39,679 nucleotides of DNA from NCBI RefSeq assembly GCF_006335115.1, contig NZ_VDMJ01000054.1, positions 1 to 39,679 on the forward strand, written 5' to 3'. The notes below the pieces were generated by a model. That model searched no databases. It saw only the letters and a list, made by a program, of their open reading frames with translations, and was not told the origin of the DNA. The stretch's first letter is position 1, and each line of letters opens with the position of its first letter. Source of the stretch: Streptomyces sp. NP160. Lineage in GTDB: Bacteria > Actinomycetota > Actinomycetes > Actinomycetales > Quadrisphaeraceae. Below are positions 9,810 through 19,663 of the stretch, piece by piece. The position numbers and the translations under genes were made by a program.

Positions 9810-9826
9810 GTGCACGTCCGTGCACC
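9810..9826. promoter_or_regulatory. putative SorC operator between regulator 1 and glpD
   Basis: GTGCAC-GTCC-GTGCAC followed by C lies in the divergent intergenic region. TTGCCG (9830-9835) directly beyond it may be a weak -35 for glpD, so a protein bound here would touch that promoter. Confidence 0.6.
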
Positions 9827-9917
9827 AGATTGCCGCACCTCGGCGCTGCGCGCGATGGTCGTGGCCGCACCGCCCGGCCGCTCGAGGCCGACGGCCACCC
9901 GACGGAGAGGTCCCGCG

Positions 9918-11711
9918 ATGACGTCCTCCACCACCGCCACGGCCGCGGCTGCGGCCGCCACCGGCAGCACCGCGCTGTCGCCGGCCGCCCGCGACCGCGC
10001 CCTCGAGCGCCTGGCCGCCGGGACCCTCGACGTCCTCGTCGTCGGGGGCGGGGTCACCGGCGCCGGCGCCGCCCTCGACGCCGCCAGCCGCGGCCTGTCG
10101 GTCGGGCTGCTGGAGCAGCGGGACTGGGCCTCGGGCACCTCCAGCCGCGCCAGCAAGCTCGTGCACGGTGGGCTGCGCTACCTCGAGATGCTCGACTTCG
10201 CGCTGGTGCACGAAGCGCTGCAGGAGCGCGGGCTGCTCGTCGGGCGGCTCGCCCCGCACCTCGTGCACCCCGTGCCCTTCCTCTACCCGCTGCAGCACCG
10301 CGTGTGGGAGCGGGCCTACGTGGGGGCCGGCATCGCCCTCTACGACGCGCTCGCGGGGGTCTTCGGCCGCGTCGGGGGCCGCGGCGTGCCGCTGCACCGC
10401 CACCTGTCGCACCGGGCCCTGGCGCGCGTGGCGCCCTCCCTGCGCCCCGACGCCGCGGTGGGTGCGATCCGCTACTTCGACGCCAAGGTCGACGACGCCC
10501 GCTTCGTGGAGGTGCTCGTGCGGACCGCGGTCGGCCACGGGGTGGCCGCGGCCAGCCGCGTCACCGTCACCGGGTACCTCGAGGAGGGCGGCCGGGTCGC
10601 GGGGGTGACCGCCGTCGACCTGGAGACCGGCCGCGAGCTCCGGGTCCGCGCGCGGCACGTCATCGGCGCCACCGGGGTGTGGACCGAGCAGACCCAGGAG
10701 CTGTTCCGCGCGCAGGGCCTGCAGGTGCGCGCCTCCAAGGGCGTGCACGTCGTCGTCCCGAGGGACGCCGTGGCCGGGGAGGACGGCTTCATCCTCAAGA
10801 CCGAGAAGAGCGTGCTCTTCATCATCCCGTGGACCACCCACTGGGTCATCGGGACGACGGACACCCCGTGGGACCTCGCCAAGGACCACCCGGTGGCCAG
10901 CGCCGCGGACGTCGACTACCTGCTGGAGCAGGCCAACGCCGTGCTGCGGCGGCCGCTGACCCGCGACGACGTCCTCGGCGTCTGGACCGGGCTGCGCCCG
11001 CTCATCCAGCCCGTCTCCTCCGACGGCTCGGCCACGACCAGGGTCTCCCGCGAGCACACCACCGCCACCGTGCGCCCCGGCCTGACGGTCATCGCCGGCG
11101 GCAAGTACACGACGTACCGGGTGATGGCCCGCGACGTCGTCGACGTCGCCCTGGCCGACCGCGCCCCGGGCGACCCGGCCGGCGAGGTCCCCGCCTCGCT
11201 GACCGACCAGCTGCCGCTGGCGGGTGCGGACGGCTACGCCGTGCGCTGGAACCAGCGCCACCGCCTCGCCGCGGCCCGCGGCTGGAGCGAGGAGCGCGTC
11301 GTCCACCTGCTGCACCGCTACGGCGCGCTGGTGGACGAGGTGCTCGCCCTCGTCGACGCCGACCCCTCCCTCGGCGAGCCGCTGGAGGGCGCCCCGCACC
11401 ACCTGCGCGCCGAGGTGGTCTACGCCGCCACCCACGAGGGCGCGCTGCACCTGGAGGACGTGCTCACCCGCCGCACGCGCCTGTCCTACGAGCAGGCCGA
11501 CCGCGGCACCGCGTCGGCGCGCGCGGCCGCCGAGCTCGTGGCGGGCCCGCTGGGCTGGAGCGCCGAGCAGGTGGAGCAGGAGGTGTCCACCTACCTCGAG
11601 CGGGTCGCCGCCGAGCGGGCCGCCGAGGTGGAGCCCGACGACGCCTCCGCGGAGCGCGCCCGGCTGCGCGCTCCGGAGATCAGGCCGCTTCCGGTGGCCG
11701 ATCCCGCCTGA
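9918..11711 (+). CDS. glpD: glycerol-3-phosphate dehydrogenase (GlpD), copy 2
   Basis: This 597-residue FAD enzyme oxidises sn-glycerol 3-phosphate to dihydroxyacetone phosphate, with electrons passing to the quinone pool. The FAD motif is VVGGGVTGAGAALDAASRGL (about 40-60), followed by QRDWASGTSSRASKLVHGGLRYLE, IPWTTHWVIGTTDTPWD and IAGGKYTTYRVMARD. The C-terminal domain carries ATHEGALHLEDVLTRRTRLS. ATG 9918 has GGAGAGG 7 nt upstream; the alanine-rich first 20 residues are not conserved. It is first in glpD-glpF-glpK, so the glycerol role is well supported. It is clearly related to copy 1 (6957-8672), most visibly around the FAD motif and TTDTxW, but differs much in between, so the duplication is not recent. 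Confidence 0.95.
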   Translation: MTSSTTATAAAAAATGSTALSPAARDRALERLAAGTLDVLVVGGGVTGAGAALDAASRGLSVGLLEQRDWASGTSSRASKLVHGGLRYLEMLDFALVHEALQERGLLVGRLAPHLVHPVPFLYPLQHRVWERAYVGAGIALYDALAGVFGRVGGRGVPLHRHLSHRALARVAPSLRPDAAVGAIRYFDAKVDDARFVEVLVRTAVGHGVAAASRVTVTGYLEEGGRVAGVTAVDLETGRELRVRARHVIGATGVWTEQTQELFRAQGLQVRASKGVHVVVPRDAVAGEDGFILKTEKSVLFIIPWTTHWVIGTTDTPWDLAKDHPVASAADVDYLLEQANAVLRRPLTRDDVLGVWTGLRPLIQPVSSDGSATTRVSREHTTATVRPGLTVIAGGKYTTYRVMARDVVDVALADRAPGDPAGEVPASLTDQLPLAGADGYAVRWNQRHRLAAARGWSEERVVHLLHRYGALVDEVLALVDADPSLGEPLEGAPHHLRAEVVYAATHEGALHLEDVLTRRTRLSYEQADRGTASARAAAELVAGPLGWSAEQVEQEVSTYLERVAAERAAEVEPDDASAERARLRAPEIRPLPVADPA

Positions 11712-11779
11712 CCGCAGGAGGGTGCCTGCGAGCACCCGCCCCCACCAGCCGTCCACCGAGGAGGGCACCACCAGAGGGA

Positions 11780-11807
11780 GCCCCGCGCCGCGCGCGCGGC
11801 GCGGGGC
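11780..11807 (+). repeat. 28-bp perfect palindrome between glpD and glpF
   Basis: GCCCCGCGCCGCGC and its reverse complement abut with no spacer, 70 nt after the glpD stop and 25 nt before the glpF start. As RNA it would form a very stable hairpin that could attenuate read-through or stabilise mRNA segments. Confidence 0.6.
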
Positions 11808-11831
11808 CGACCGGGACAGAGAGGTCCGACC

Positions 11832-12566
11832 GTGTCACTCACCAACGTCTTCTTCTCCGAGGTGTTCGGCACCGCGCTGCTCGTGCTGTTCGGCGTCGGC
11901 GTCGTCGCGAACGTCCTGCTGGCGCGCACCAAGGGGCGCGGCGCCGACTGGCTGCTCATCAGCTTCGGCTGGGGACTGGCGGTCTTCGTCGGCGTCTTCG
12001 TCGCCTGGCGCTCCGGCGCTCACCTCAACCCCGCCGTGACGCTGGGGCTGCTCGCCTCCGGCACCGACAACTACAGCACCGAGGCGAACCCGGTGGCGGT
12101 GACCGCCGCCAGCACCGCGGTGTACCTCGTGGCCGAGATGGTCGGTGCCTTCATCGGCGCCGTCCTCGCCTGGGCCGCCTACCGCAAGCACTACGACGCG
12201 GAGGAGGACGGCGCCACGGTCCTCGGCACCTTCTCCACCGGACCGGAGATCCGCAGCTACGGCTGGAACCTCGTCACCGAGGTCATCGCCACCTTCGCCC
12301 TCGTCTACGTCATCCTGCAGTTCGGCAACACGCCCACGCAGGTCGGCCCGCTCAACGTGGCGCTGCTCGTGGTGGCGATCGGCGCCTCCCTCGGCGGCCC
12401 CACCGGGTACGCCGTCAACCCCGCCCGCGACCTCGGCCCGCGCCTGGCCCACGCCGTCCTGCCGATCCGGCACAAGGGCGGCGGCGACTGGGGCTACGCC
12501 TGGGTCCCGGTGGTGGGCCCGGTCGTCGGCGGGGTCCTCGCGGGCCTGGTCTCCCGGGTCTTCTGA
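11832..12566 (+). CDS. glpF: glycerol uptake facilitator (aquaglyceroporin)
   Basis: This 244-residue MIP-family channel has six membrane helices and the two half-helices with N66-P-A (HLNPAVT) and N196-P-A (AVNPARD). The aspartate after the second NPAR is the usual glycerol-channel residue, as in E. coli GlpF, rather than that of a strict aquaporin. It allows facilitated diffusion of glycerol and other small polyols across the cytoplasmic membrane. GTG 11832 has GAGAGG 8 nt upstream. It lies between glpD and glpK; phosphorylation by GlpK would trap the glycerol that enters. Small polyols such as erythritol might also pass, by inference from E. coli GlpF. Confidence 0.94.
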   Translation: MSLTNVFFSEVFGTALLVLFGVGVVANVLLARTKGRGADWLLISFGWGLAVFVGVFVAWRSGAHLNPAVTLGLLASGTDNYSTEANPVAVTAASTAVYLVAEMVGAFIGAVLAWAAYRKHYDAEEDGATVLGTFSTGPEIRSYGWNLVTEVIATFALVYVILQFGNTPTQVGPLNVALLVVAIGASLGGPTGYAVNPARDLGPRLAHAVLPIRHKGGGDWGYAWVPVVGPVVGGVLAGLVSRVF

Positions 12567-12630
12567 GGCCCTCCGCCGTCCCACCTGCTAGACCTCACGC
12601 ACGCTGCAACGACGCACAGGAGGAACCGAC

Positions 12631-14148
<1,518 letters not shown>

Positions 14149-14176
14149 GACCCGGACCCGCCTGCCGGCGGTGTCT

Positions 14177-14204
14177 GGCCGGCGCTGTCGGGCCGGCGCT
14201 GTCA
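14177..14204. repeat. two tandem 14-bp units between convergent kinase genes
   Basis: GGCCGGCGCTGTCG is followed by the same unit with a final A. It lies in the 64-nt gap between the stop codons of glpK and the FGGY kinase, and the GGCCGGC cores can pair with each other. A terminator role is possible. Confidence 0.5.
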
Positions 14205-14212
14205 GGCCGCGG

Positions 14213-15703
14213 TCAGGACGTGCTCGCGGCGAGCCGGTGCACCGCGCTCCGGCTCGCCGCCTGCAGCTCGGCGTAGGTGCGCGCCAGCTCGCGGTACTGC
14301 TCGTGGCGAGCAGCGTCGGGGACCACGACCCGCTCCGGGAGCGCCCAGTCGGTGCCCGCCGGGACGAGCCCCGCTCCGGTGGCCGCCAGCAGGGCGTCGC
14401 CGTAGCACGCGCCGACCGTCTGGCGCGGCACGTGCTGGACCCGACCCGTGACGTCGCTGACCACCTGCAGCCACAGGGGGCTGAGGGTGCCTCCGCCCAC
14501 CGCCACGAGGCGCTCGGGGGGCCCTGCGACGGCGTCGACGGCGGCGAGGACCTGCCCGACGGCCAGCGCCGTGCCCTCGTAGGCGGCGCGCACGAGGTGC
14601 CCTCGCCCGTGCCGCAGCGTCAGGCCGGCGATGACGCCTCGAGCGCTCGGGTCGTACAGCGGGGTGCGCTCCCCGGCGAAGTGGGGGAGCACGAGCAGTC
14701 CCTCAGCACCGGCGGGCACCGCACCGGCCTCGGCCAGCAGCTCGGACCAGGGAGCCCCGCCCGTGAGGGTGCGCACCCACTCGGTGAGCGAGCCGGCGGT
14801 GGCCGTCCCCCCGGACAGGGTGTAGCGGCCGGGGTCGGTGCCGCTGGTGGCCCAGACGTCGGGGCCGGTGAGCAGGCGGTCGAGCACCTGGACCACGAAG
14901 GCCGTCGAGCCGTACATCAGCATGGCGTCCCCGGGCGCGCGGACCCCGGCGCTGTGGGCCTCGGCCCACGCGTCGACGGTGCCCGCCACGACGGGCGTCC
15001 CGGGTGCCAGGCCGGTGGACGCAGCCGCCGCCGGGCTCACGGCGCCCACCACCTCGGCCGGCCACGCCAGGCGTGGCAGCGGCAGGCCGGGCGCGAGGTC
15101 CTCGGCCCAGTCGCGTGCCCAGGTGCGGGCGGGCAGGTCGTACAGCGGGTCGCACTGGCTGGCCGTGGGGTGGTCCTGGACGTGCTCCCCGGTGAGCTGC
15201 TCGACCACCCAGCTGCTCGAGCCGTGCCAGCGGGCGGAGGCGGCGTACGCCTCCGGCTCCTCCTCGCGCACCCACGCGATCTTCGGCCCCACCGCCTGGC
15301 TGCTCAGCGCCTTCCCGCAGCGGTCGAGCAGGGCCTGCGCGCCGTAGCGCTCCGTCAGCGCCGTGATCTGGGTGCTGGCTCGGGTGTCGATGCCGTACAG
15401 CACGGCGGGCCGCACGGGCCTGCCCCCGCCGTCGACGAGGAGCAGGCAGGGTCCCACCCCACTGACGGCCAGGGCGGCGACCCGGCTGGCCGGGACCGCC
15501 CGCCCAGGACCCAGGAGCTCGCGGCACAGCGAGACCACCTCGCTCCACCAGACCGCCTCGGCGTCCACCTCGGCCCACCCGGGACGGGGCAGGCTGATGC
15601 GGTGGTCGCGCCGGGCGCGGGCCACGACGACCCCGTCGGGCGTGGTGAGCACCGCCTTCGACGAGGAGGTGCCGAGGTCGATGCCCAGCACCACCTCGTC
15701 CAC
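14213..15703 (-). CDS. FGGY-family carbohydrate/polyol kinase (xylulokinase-like)
   Basis: This 496-residue protein has both actin-like domains of the FGGY family: N-terminal GIDLGTSSSKAVLTTPDG and a C-terminal ATP site with GGGTLSPLWLQVVSDVTGRV and a following GACYGDALLAATGAG. The middle has YGIDTRASTQI and the substrate-side GTVDAWAEAHSAG. These features resemble the xylulokinase-like branch rather than GlpK. Substrates in that branch include ketoses such as xylulose and, in some operons, erythrulose or erythritol; none can be assigned here. GTG 15703 has no Shine-Dalgarno but a TACCGT box 7 nt upstream, suggesting a leaderless transcript. It lies directly downstream of the ABC operon terminator and has a GTGCAC element against its promoter, linking it to the island's regulation. 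Confidence 0.88.
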   Translation of the reverse strand: MDEVVLGIDLGTSSSKAVLTTPDGVVVARARRDHRISLPRPGWAEVDAEAVWWSEVVSLCRELLGPGRAVPASRVAALAVSGVGPCLLLVDGGGRPVRPAVLYGIDTRASTQITALTERYGAQALLDRCGKALSSQAVGPKIAWVREEEPEAYAASARWHGSSSWVVEQLTGEHVQDHPTASQCDPLYDLPARTWARDWAEDLAPGLPLPRLAWPAEVVGAVSPAAAASTGLAPGTPVVAGTVDAWAEAHSAGVRAPGDAMLMYGSTAFVVQVLDRLLTGPDVWATSGTDPGRYTLSGGTATAGSLTEWVRTLTGGAPWSELLAEAGAVPAGAEGLLVLPHFAGERTPLYDPSARGVIAGLTLRHGRGHLVRAAYEGTALAVGQVLAAVDAVAGPPERLVAVGGGTLSPLWLQVVSDVTGRVQHVPRQTVGACYGDALLAATGAGLVPAGTDWALPERVVVPDAARHEQYRELARTYAELQAASRSAVHRLAASTS

Positions 15704-15710
15704 GTCCGGG

Positions 15711-15726
15711 ACGGTACATCGTGCAC
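15711..15726 (-). promoter_or_regulatory. leaderless promoter and GTGCAC element of the FGGY kinase
   Basis: On the minus strand TACCGT (15711-15716) lies 7 nt before the GTG start, and GTGCAC (15721-15726) is immediately upstream of it, in the -10/-35 spacer. A protein bound there would block this promoter. Confidence 0.5.
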
Positions 15727-15735
15727 ACCGGGGTG

Positions 15736-15783
15736 CCGCAGGGCCGGCGGCTCCCCACCAGGGAGGAACCGCCGGCCCTGCGG
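15736..15783 (-). terminator. terminator of the ABC transporter operon
   Basis: A perfect 15-bp inverted repeat (15736-15750 with 15769-15783) has an 18-nt loop and begins 15 nt after the binding-protein stop codon. It separates the ABC operon from the FGGY kinase promoter. Confidence 0.75.
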
Positions 15784-15797
15784 TCGTCAGGCGGACG

Positions 15798-16808
15798 TCA
15801 TTGGGACATCGTGAAGGGCGCCGTGTACTGGTCGACGTTGTCCTTGGTGATGAGGACGCAGTCGAAGGCCTGCTTCTCCTCGCTCACGCCGGTCTCGCCG
15901 GTCTTGAGGAAGGAGTCCGCCTGCTTGACCGCCTCCTGGGAGAAGGTCACGACCGGCTGGAGCACGGTGTAGGACAGCGTCCCGGCCTTGATGGCGTCGA
16001 CCGCGTCGGGCGATCCGTCGAAGCCGCCGATGGCCTTCATCTGGCCGATCTGGCCCGACTCCTGCAGCGCGGCGATCGCGCCGAGCGCCATCTCGTCGTT
16101 GCCGGAGATCACGGCGTTGATGCCGGGGTTCGCCTGCAGCATCGCCTGCATCTTGTCGTGGCCCTCGGTGCGGTCCCAGTTCGCGACCTGCTCCGCGACC
16201 TCCTTCAGGCCCGGGTACTGCGACAGGACCGTCTGGTAGCCGTTGGAGCGCGTGGCGGCGTTGTTGTCGCTCGGGGCCCCCAGCAGCTCCGCGTACTGCC
16301 CGTCCTGGCCCACCAGCTGCGCCCACTGCTGGGCGCCCAGCGCGGCGCCCTGGGCGTTGTTGGACACCAGCTGGGCCTTGGCGATGCCGGTCTTGTTGAT
16401 CTCGGCGTTGATGAGGAAGACGGGGATGCCGGCGGCGTCGGCCTTCTGGACGGCCCCGACGGAGCCGTCGGCGTTGGCCGGGTCGAGCAGCAGGGCGACG
16501 GAGCCGTTCGAGATCGCGGTGTCGACGAGCTGGCTCTCGGTGTTCGTGTCACCGCGGTGCGCCGCAACCGTGGCCTTGTAGCCGAGCTCCTCGGCGGCGG
16601 CCTTGGCGGAGTCCCCCTCTGCTGCCCAGTACGGGTTGGAGGGGTCGTTGACGATGATCGTGATGAGGCCGCCGGCCGTCGACCCGCCCTCGGAGGAGGA
16701 GCCGGCGCCCGCGGACGCGGCGGGGTCGCTGCTGCCGCCCCCGCAGGCGCTGAGGGCGAGGGTGAGCACGCTGCCGCCGGCGATGGCGAGCAAGGACCTG
16801 CGCTTCAT
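15798..16808 (-). CDS. ABC transporter sugar/polyol-binding lipoprotein (RbsB/PBP-4 family)
   Basis: This 336-residue protein starts MKRRSLLAIAGG and has a lipoprotein signal with the lipobox LSAC (C22), followed by a Gly/Ser-rich linker and a two-lobed periplasmic-binding-protein fold of the RbsB type (IIVNDPSNPYWAAEGDSAK, ISNGSVALLLDPANADG, VISGNDEMALGAIAAL, IGGFDGSPDAVDAIKAG). It would be anchored to the outer face of the membrane and deliver ligand to the permease encoded just upstream. ATG 16808 has GGAAGGAA upstream. In Mycobacterium smegmatis a binding protein of this class, from a cluster with the same dehydrogenase and kinase types, binds threitol. A tetritol ligand is therefore the best guess, not a proof. 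Confidence 0.9.
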   Translation of the reverse strand: MKRRSLLAIAGGSVLTLALSACGGGSSDPAASAGAGSSSEGGSTAGGLITIIVNDPSNPYWAAEGDSAKAAAEELGYKATVAAHRGDTNTESQLVDTAISNGSVALLLDPANADGSVGAVQKADAAGIPVFLINAEINKTGIAKAQLVSNNAQGAALGAQQWAQLVGQDGQYAELLGAPSDNNAATRSNGYQTVLSQYPGLKEVAEQVANWDRTEGHDKMQAMLQANPGINAVISGNDEMALGAIAALQESGQIGQMKAIGGFDGSPDAVDAIKAGTLSYTVLQPVVTFSQEAVKQADSFLKTGETGVSEEKQAFDCVLITKDNVDQYTAPFTMSQ

Positions 16809-16905
16809 GGTGTTCCTTCCGAGGGGCGCCGGCGTCACCGACGGCGCTGTGGCGGGGTGGGCTGGGGCGTGACCGGTGGAGCGGGTGGAGCGGTCGGAGC
16901 GGCCG

Positions 16906-18048
16906 TCAGGCCCTCGCAGCGGTCCCGGAGGTCGGGGACGTCGGCGGGGGTGCCTGCCCCGCGCGGCCGGACCCGCCGGCAGCGGCGGGGCGCCGCCCGC
17001 CGCGGTACTGGACCGAGTTGAGGAGCACCGCGGCGACGATGACGGCGCCGGTGAAGACGGTCTGCCAGTAGACGGAGACCCCGACGATGACCAGGCCGTC
17101 GGACAGGAAGCCGATGACGAAGGCGCCGAGCAGGGTGCCGCGGACGGTGCCCCGCCCACCGGAGAGGGCGGCGCCGCCGATGACGACGGCGGCGATGGCG
17201 GTGAGCTCGTAGGTGGTCCCCGCGGTGGGCCCGGCGGAGGTCAGCTGCGAGGTGAGGATGAGCCCGGCGATCGCGGCGGTCACGCCGGAGACCACGTAGA
17301 CCCAGATCTTCACGCGCTTGACCGGCACCCCGGACAGCTCGGCGGCGCGCTCGTTGCCCCCGGACGCGTACAGCCAGCGGCCGAAGACGGAGCGGTTCAG
17401 GACGCCGGACAGCGCCACGGCCACGGCCACCATGACCAGGACCCCGATCGGGACCGTCGCGATGCGGTTGAAGCCGAGCCACGCGAAGCCGGTGTTGCCC
17501 AGGGCCTCGTCGCCCCCGAAGGAGTTGTACGTGAGCCCGTTCGTCATGAGGCTGGCGAGGCCGCGCACGGCGTAGAGCGTCCCGAGCGTCGCCACGAACG
17601 GCGCCACGTTGAACCGCGCCACGAGCACGCCGTTGACCAGCCCGATGAGGGCGCCGACGCCGATGGCGACGAGCGCCACCACCCACACCGGTGGGAAGAG
17701 CGTGACGGCGGCGCCGAAGGGTGACAGGTCGACCCCCTTCATGAGGAAGCCGGCGACCATGCCGGCCATCCCCAGCGTCGACCCGACGGACAGGTCGATG
17801 CCCCCGTTGAGGATGACGAGGAGCATGCCCATCGCGAGGAGCGCGTAGATGGCGACGTGCGAGGCCATGACGAGGACGTTGGAGACCGTGGGGTAGGCGT
17901 TCGGCGCGAGCGCGGAGAAGATCACGAAGATCGCGACGAGGGCCAGGAAGGCGCGGCCCTCGAGCAGCAGCGCACCGATGTCGGTGCGCCGCCTCGCCGG
18001 GGCGGGCGCGGGGGCGGGAGCCGGGGCTGTGGCGGTGGACGAGGTCAT
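16906..18048 (-). CDS. ABC transporter permease (RbsC/XylH family)
   Basis: This 380-residue protein has 8-10 membrane helices and the BPD_transp_2 pattern: NGGIDLSVGSTLGMAG, FVATLGTLYAVRGLASL, NERAAELSGVPVKRVK, and IGGAALSGGRGTVRGTLLGA, the coupling region that contacts the ATPase. It opens with an Ala/Pro-rich cytosolic stretch and ends with a disordered Pro/Gly-rich tail of about 35 residues. ATG 18048 has GAGGAAGGA upstream. Its ATPase is encoded 70 nt upstream and its binding protein 97 nt downstream, the usual importer order. It moves the bound sugar or polyol across the cytoplasmic membrane. Confidence 0.92.
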   Translation of the reverse strand: MTSSTATAPAPAPAPAPARRRTDIGALLLEGRAFLALVAIFVIFSALAPNAYPTVSNVLVMASHVAIYALLAMGMLLVILNGGIDLSVGSTLGMAGMVAGFLMKGVDLSPFGAAVTLFPPVWVVALVAIGVGALIGLVNGVLVARFNVAPFVATLGTLYAVRGLASLMTNGLTYNSFGGDEALGNTGFAWLGFNRIATVPIGVLVMVAVAVALSGVLNRSVFGRWLYASGGNERAAELSGVPVKRVKIWVYVVSGVTAAIAGLILTSQLTSAGPTAGTTYELTAIAAVVIGGAALSGGRGTVRGTLLGAFVIGFLSDGLVIVGVSVYWQTVFTGAVIVAAVLLNSVQYRGGRRPAAAGGSGRAGQAPPPTSPTSGTAARA

Positions 18049-18118
18049 GGGGGTCCTTCCTCGACGGCGAGGGGCGGCGCGGACAGCGGTGCGGAGCGGG
18101 CGGCGCCCGGTGCCGCGC

Positions 18119-19663
18119 TCAGTGGGTGGTCGCCTCGCCGGAGGCGGCCATGATCTGGTCCTTGCGGACGTCAGGTCCGAACTCGGCGGCGATGCGCCCA
18201 CGGGAGAGCACGACGATCCGGTGGGCGATGGCGAAGCACTCGTTGAGCTCGGACGTGGAGTAGACGACCGCGAGGCCCTCGCGCGCCTTCTCGGCCAGCA
18301 GGCGGAACACCTCGCCCTTGGCGCCGATGTCGATGCCGCGGCTGGGCTCGTCCAGCAGGATGACGTCCGGGCGGGTGGCGAGCACCTTGCCGATGACGAC
18401 CTTCTGCTGGTTGCCCCCCGACAGGGAACCGATCGGGGCGCTGCCGCCGGCGGTCTTGACGCGGACGCTGCGGATGCCCTCCTCCACCACCGCGCGCTCG
18501 CCGCGGCGGGAGACGACGGCGCCGCGCACGAAGGAGCGCAGCGAGGCCAGCGAGAGGTTCTGCCCGACGGTCATCGTCTGCACGAGCCCGTCGCGCTGGC
18601 GGTCCTCGGGGACGAGGCCCATGCCGCGCTCGATGCGCTGGGCGATGCTCAGCCCTGCGACGTCCTCGCCCTTGAGCAGGACCCGTCCGCCGGAGGTGGG
18701 GACCCGTCCGGCCAGCGCCTCGAGCAGCTCGGTGCGCCCGGCGCCCATGAGGCCGTACAGGCAGACCACCTCGCCGGCCCTCACGGTGAGGCTGAGGCGG
18801 TCGACCACCGAGCGGTCCGGGTTCTCGACGTCGGCGACGCTGACCTCGTGCACCTCCAGGGCCGGGGTGCTCAGCTCGTAGCCGGTGGGGGGCGTGCCGA
18901 GGTCGTAGGAGTCGCCCACCATCTGCCGCACGACCCACTCCAGGTCGATCTGCGAGCGGTGCGCCGCTGCCGTGATCGCGCCGTCGCGCAGGACCACGGC
19001 GTAGTCCGTGATCTCGAGGGCCTCCTCGAGGTGGTGGGAGATGTAGACGATCGACACGCCCCGCGAGGTCAGGTCGCGCACGACGCCGAAGAGGACCTCG
19101 ACCTCCGAGGCGGACAGCGCCGAGGTCGGCTCGTCCATGATGAGGATGCGCGAGTCGACGAGCAGGGCCCGCGCGATCTCCACCAGCTGCTGCTGCCCGA
19201 CCCGCAGGTCGGCGACCGGGGTGGCGGGGTCGATGGCCTGCCCCAGCTCCTCCATCACCGCGCGGGCCTGGCGGGTCTCCTCGGCGAAGTCGACGCCCGC
19301 CGGGCCGCGCAGCTCGCGCCCCATGAAGAGGTTGTCCCGCACGCTGAGGTTCGGCGCGAGGCTGAGCTCCTGGTGGATGATCGAGATGCCGCGGTCGCGG
19401 GCGTCCACGGTGCTGGTGATCTCGACGGGCTCGCCGTCCAGGACGATCTGCCCCGACGTCGGCTGGGTGACCCCGGAGAGGATCTTCATGAGGGTCGACT
19501 TGCCGGCGCCGTTCTCGCCGAACAGCGTGGTGACGCGCCCGCGGTGGACGTCGAAGGCGACGCCCTTGAGGGCCCGGGTGGCGCCGTAGGTCTTGACGAC
19601 GTCGCGCGCCGACAGCACCACCTCGTCCGCGGCGGGACCGCGGGAGGCCCCGGCGCCGCTCAC
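18119..19663 (-). CDS. sugar ABC transporter ATP-binding protein (RbsA family, two ATPase domains)
   Basis: This 514-residue protein has two ATPase domains. The first has Walker A GENGAGKST, signature LRVGQQQLVEIARAL and Walker B ILIMDEPTSAL. The second has a degenerate Walker A GLMGAGRTEL, signature LSGGNQQKVVIGKVL and Walker B ILLDEPSRGID. This is the normal state of RbsA/MglA-type ATPases. It powers the permease encoded downstream. The start is GTG 19663, which overlaps the TGA of the DUF2291 gene by 4 nt (GTGA), so translation of the two is coupled. Confidence 0.95.
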   Translation of the reverse strand: MSGAGASRGPAADEVVLSARDVVKTYGATRALKGVAFDVHRGRVTTLFGENGAGKSTLMKILSGVTQPTSGQIVLDGEPVEITSTVDARDRGISIIHQELSLAPNLSVRDNLFMGRELRGPAGVDFAEETRQARAVMEELGQAIDPATPVADLRVGQQQLVEIARALLVDSRILIMDEPTSALSASEVEVLFGVVRDLTSRGVSIVYISHHLEEALEITDYAVVLRDGAITAAAHRSQIDLEWVVRQMVGDSYDLGTPPTGYELSTPALEVHEVSVADVENPDRSVVDRLSLTVRAGEVVCLYGLMGAGRTELLEALAGRVPTSGGRVLLKGEDVAGLSIAQRIERGMGLVPEDRQRDGLVQTMTVGQNLSLASLRSFVRGAVVSRRGERAVVEEGIRSVRVKTAGGSAPIGSLSGGNQQKVVIGKVLATRPDVILLDEPSRGIDIGAKGEVFRLLAEKAREGLAVVYSTSELNECFAIAHRIVVLSRGRIAAEFGPDVRKDQIMAASGEATTH

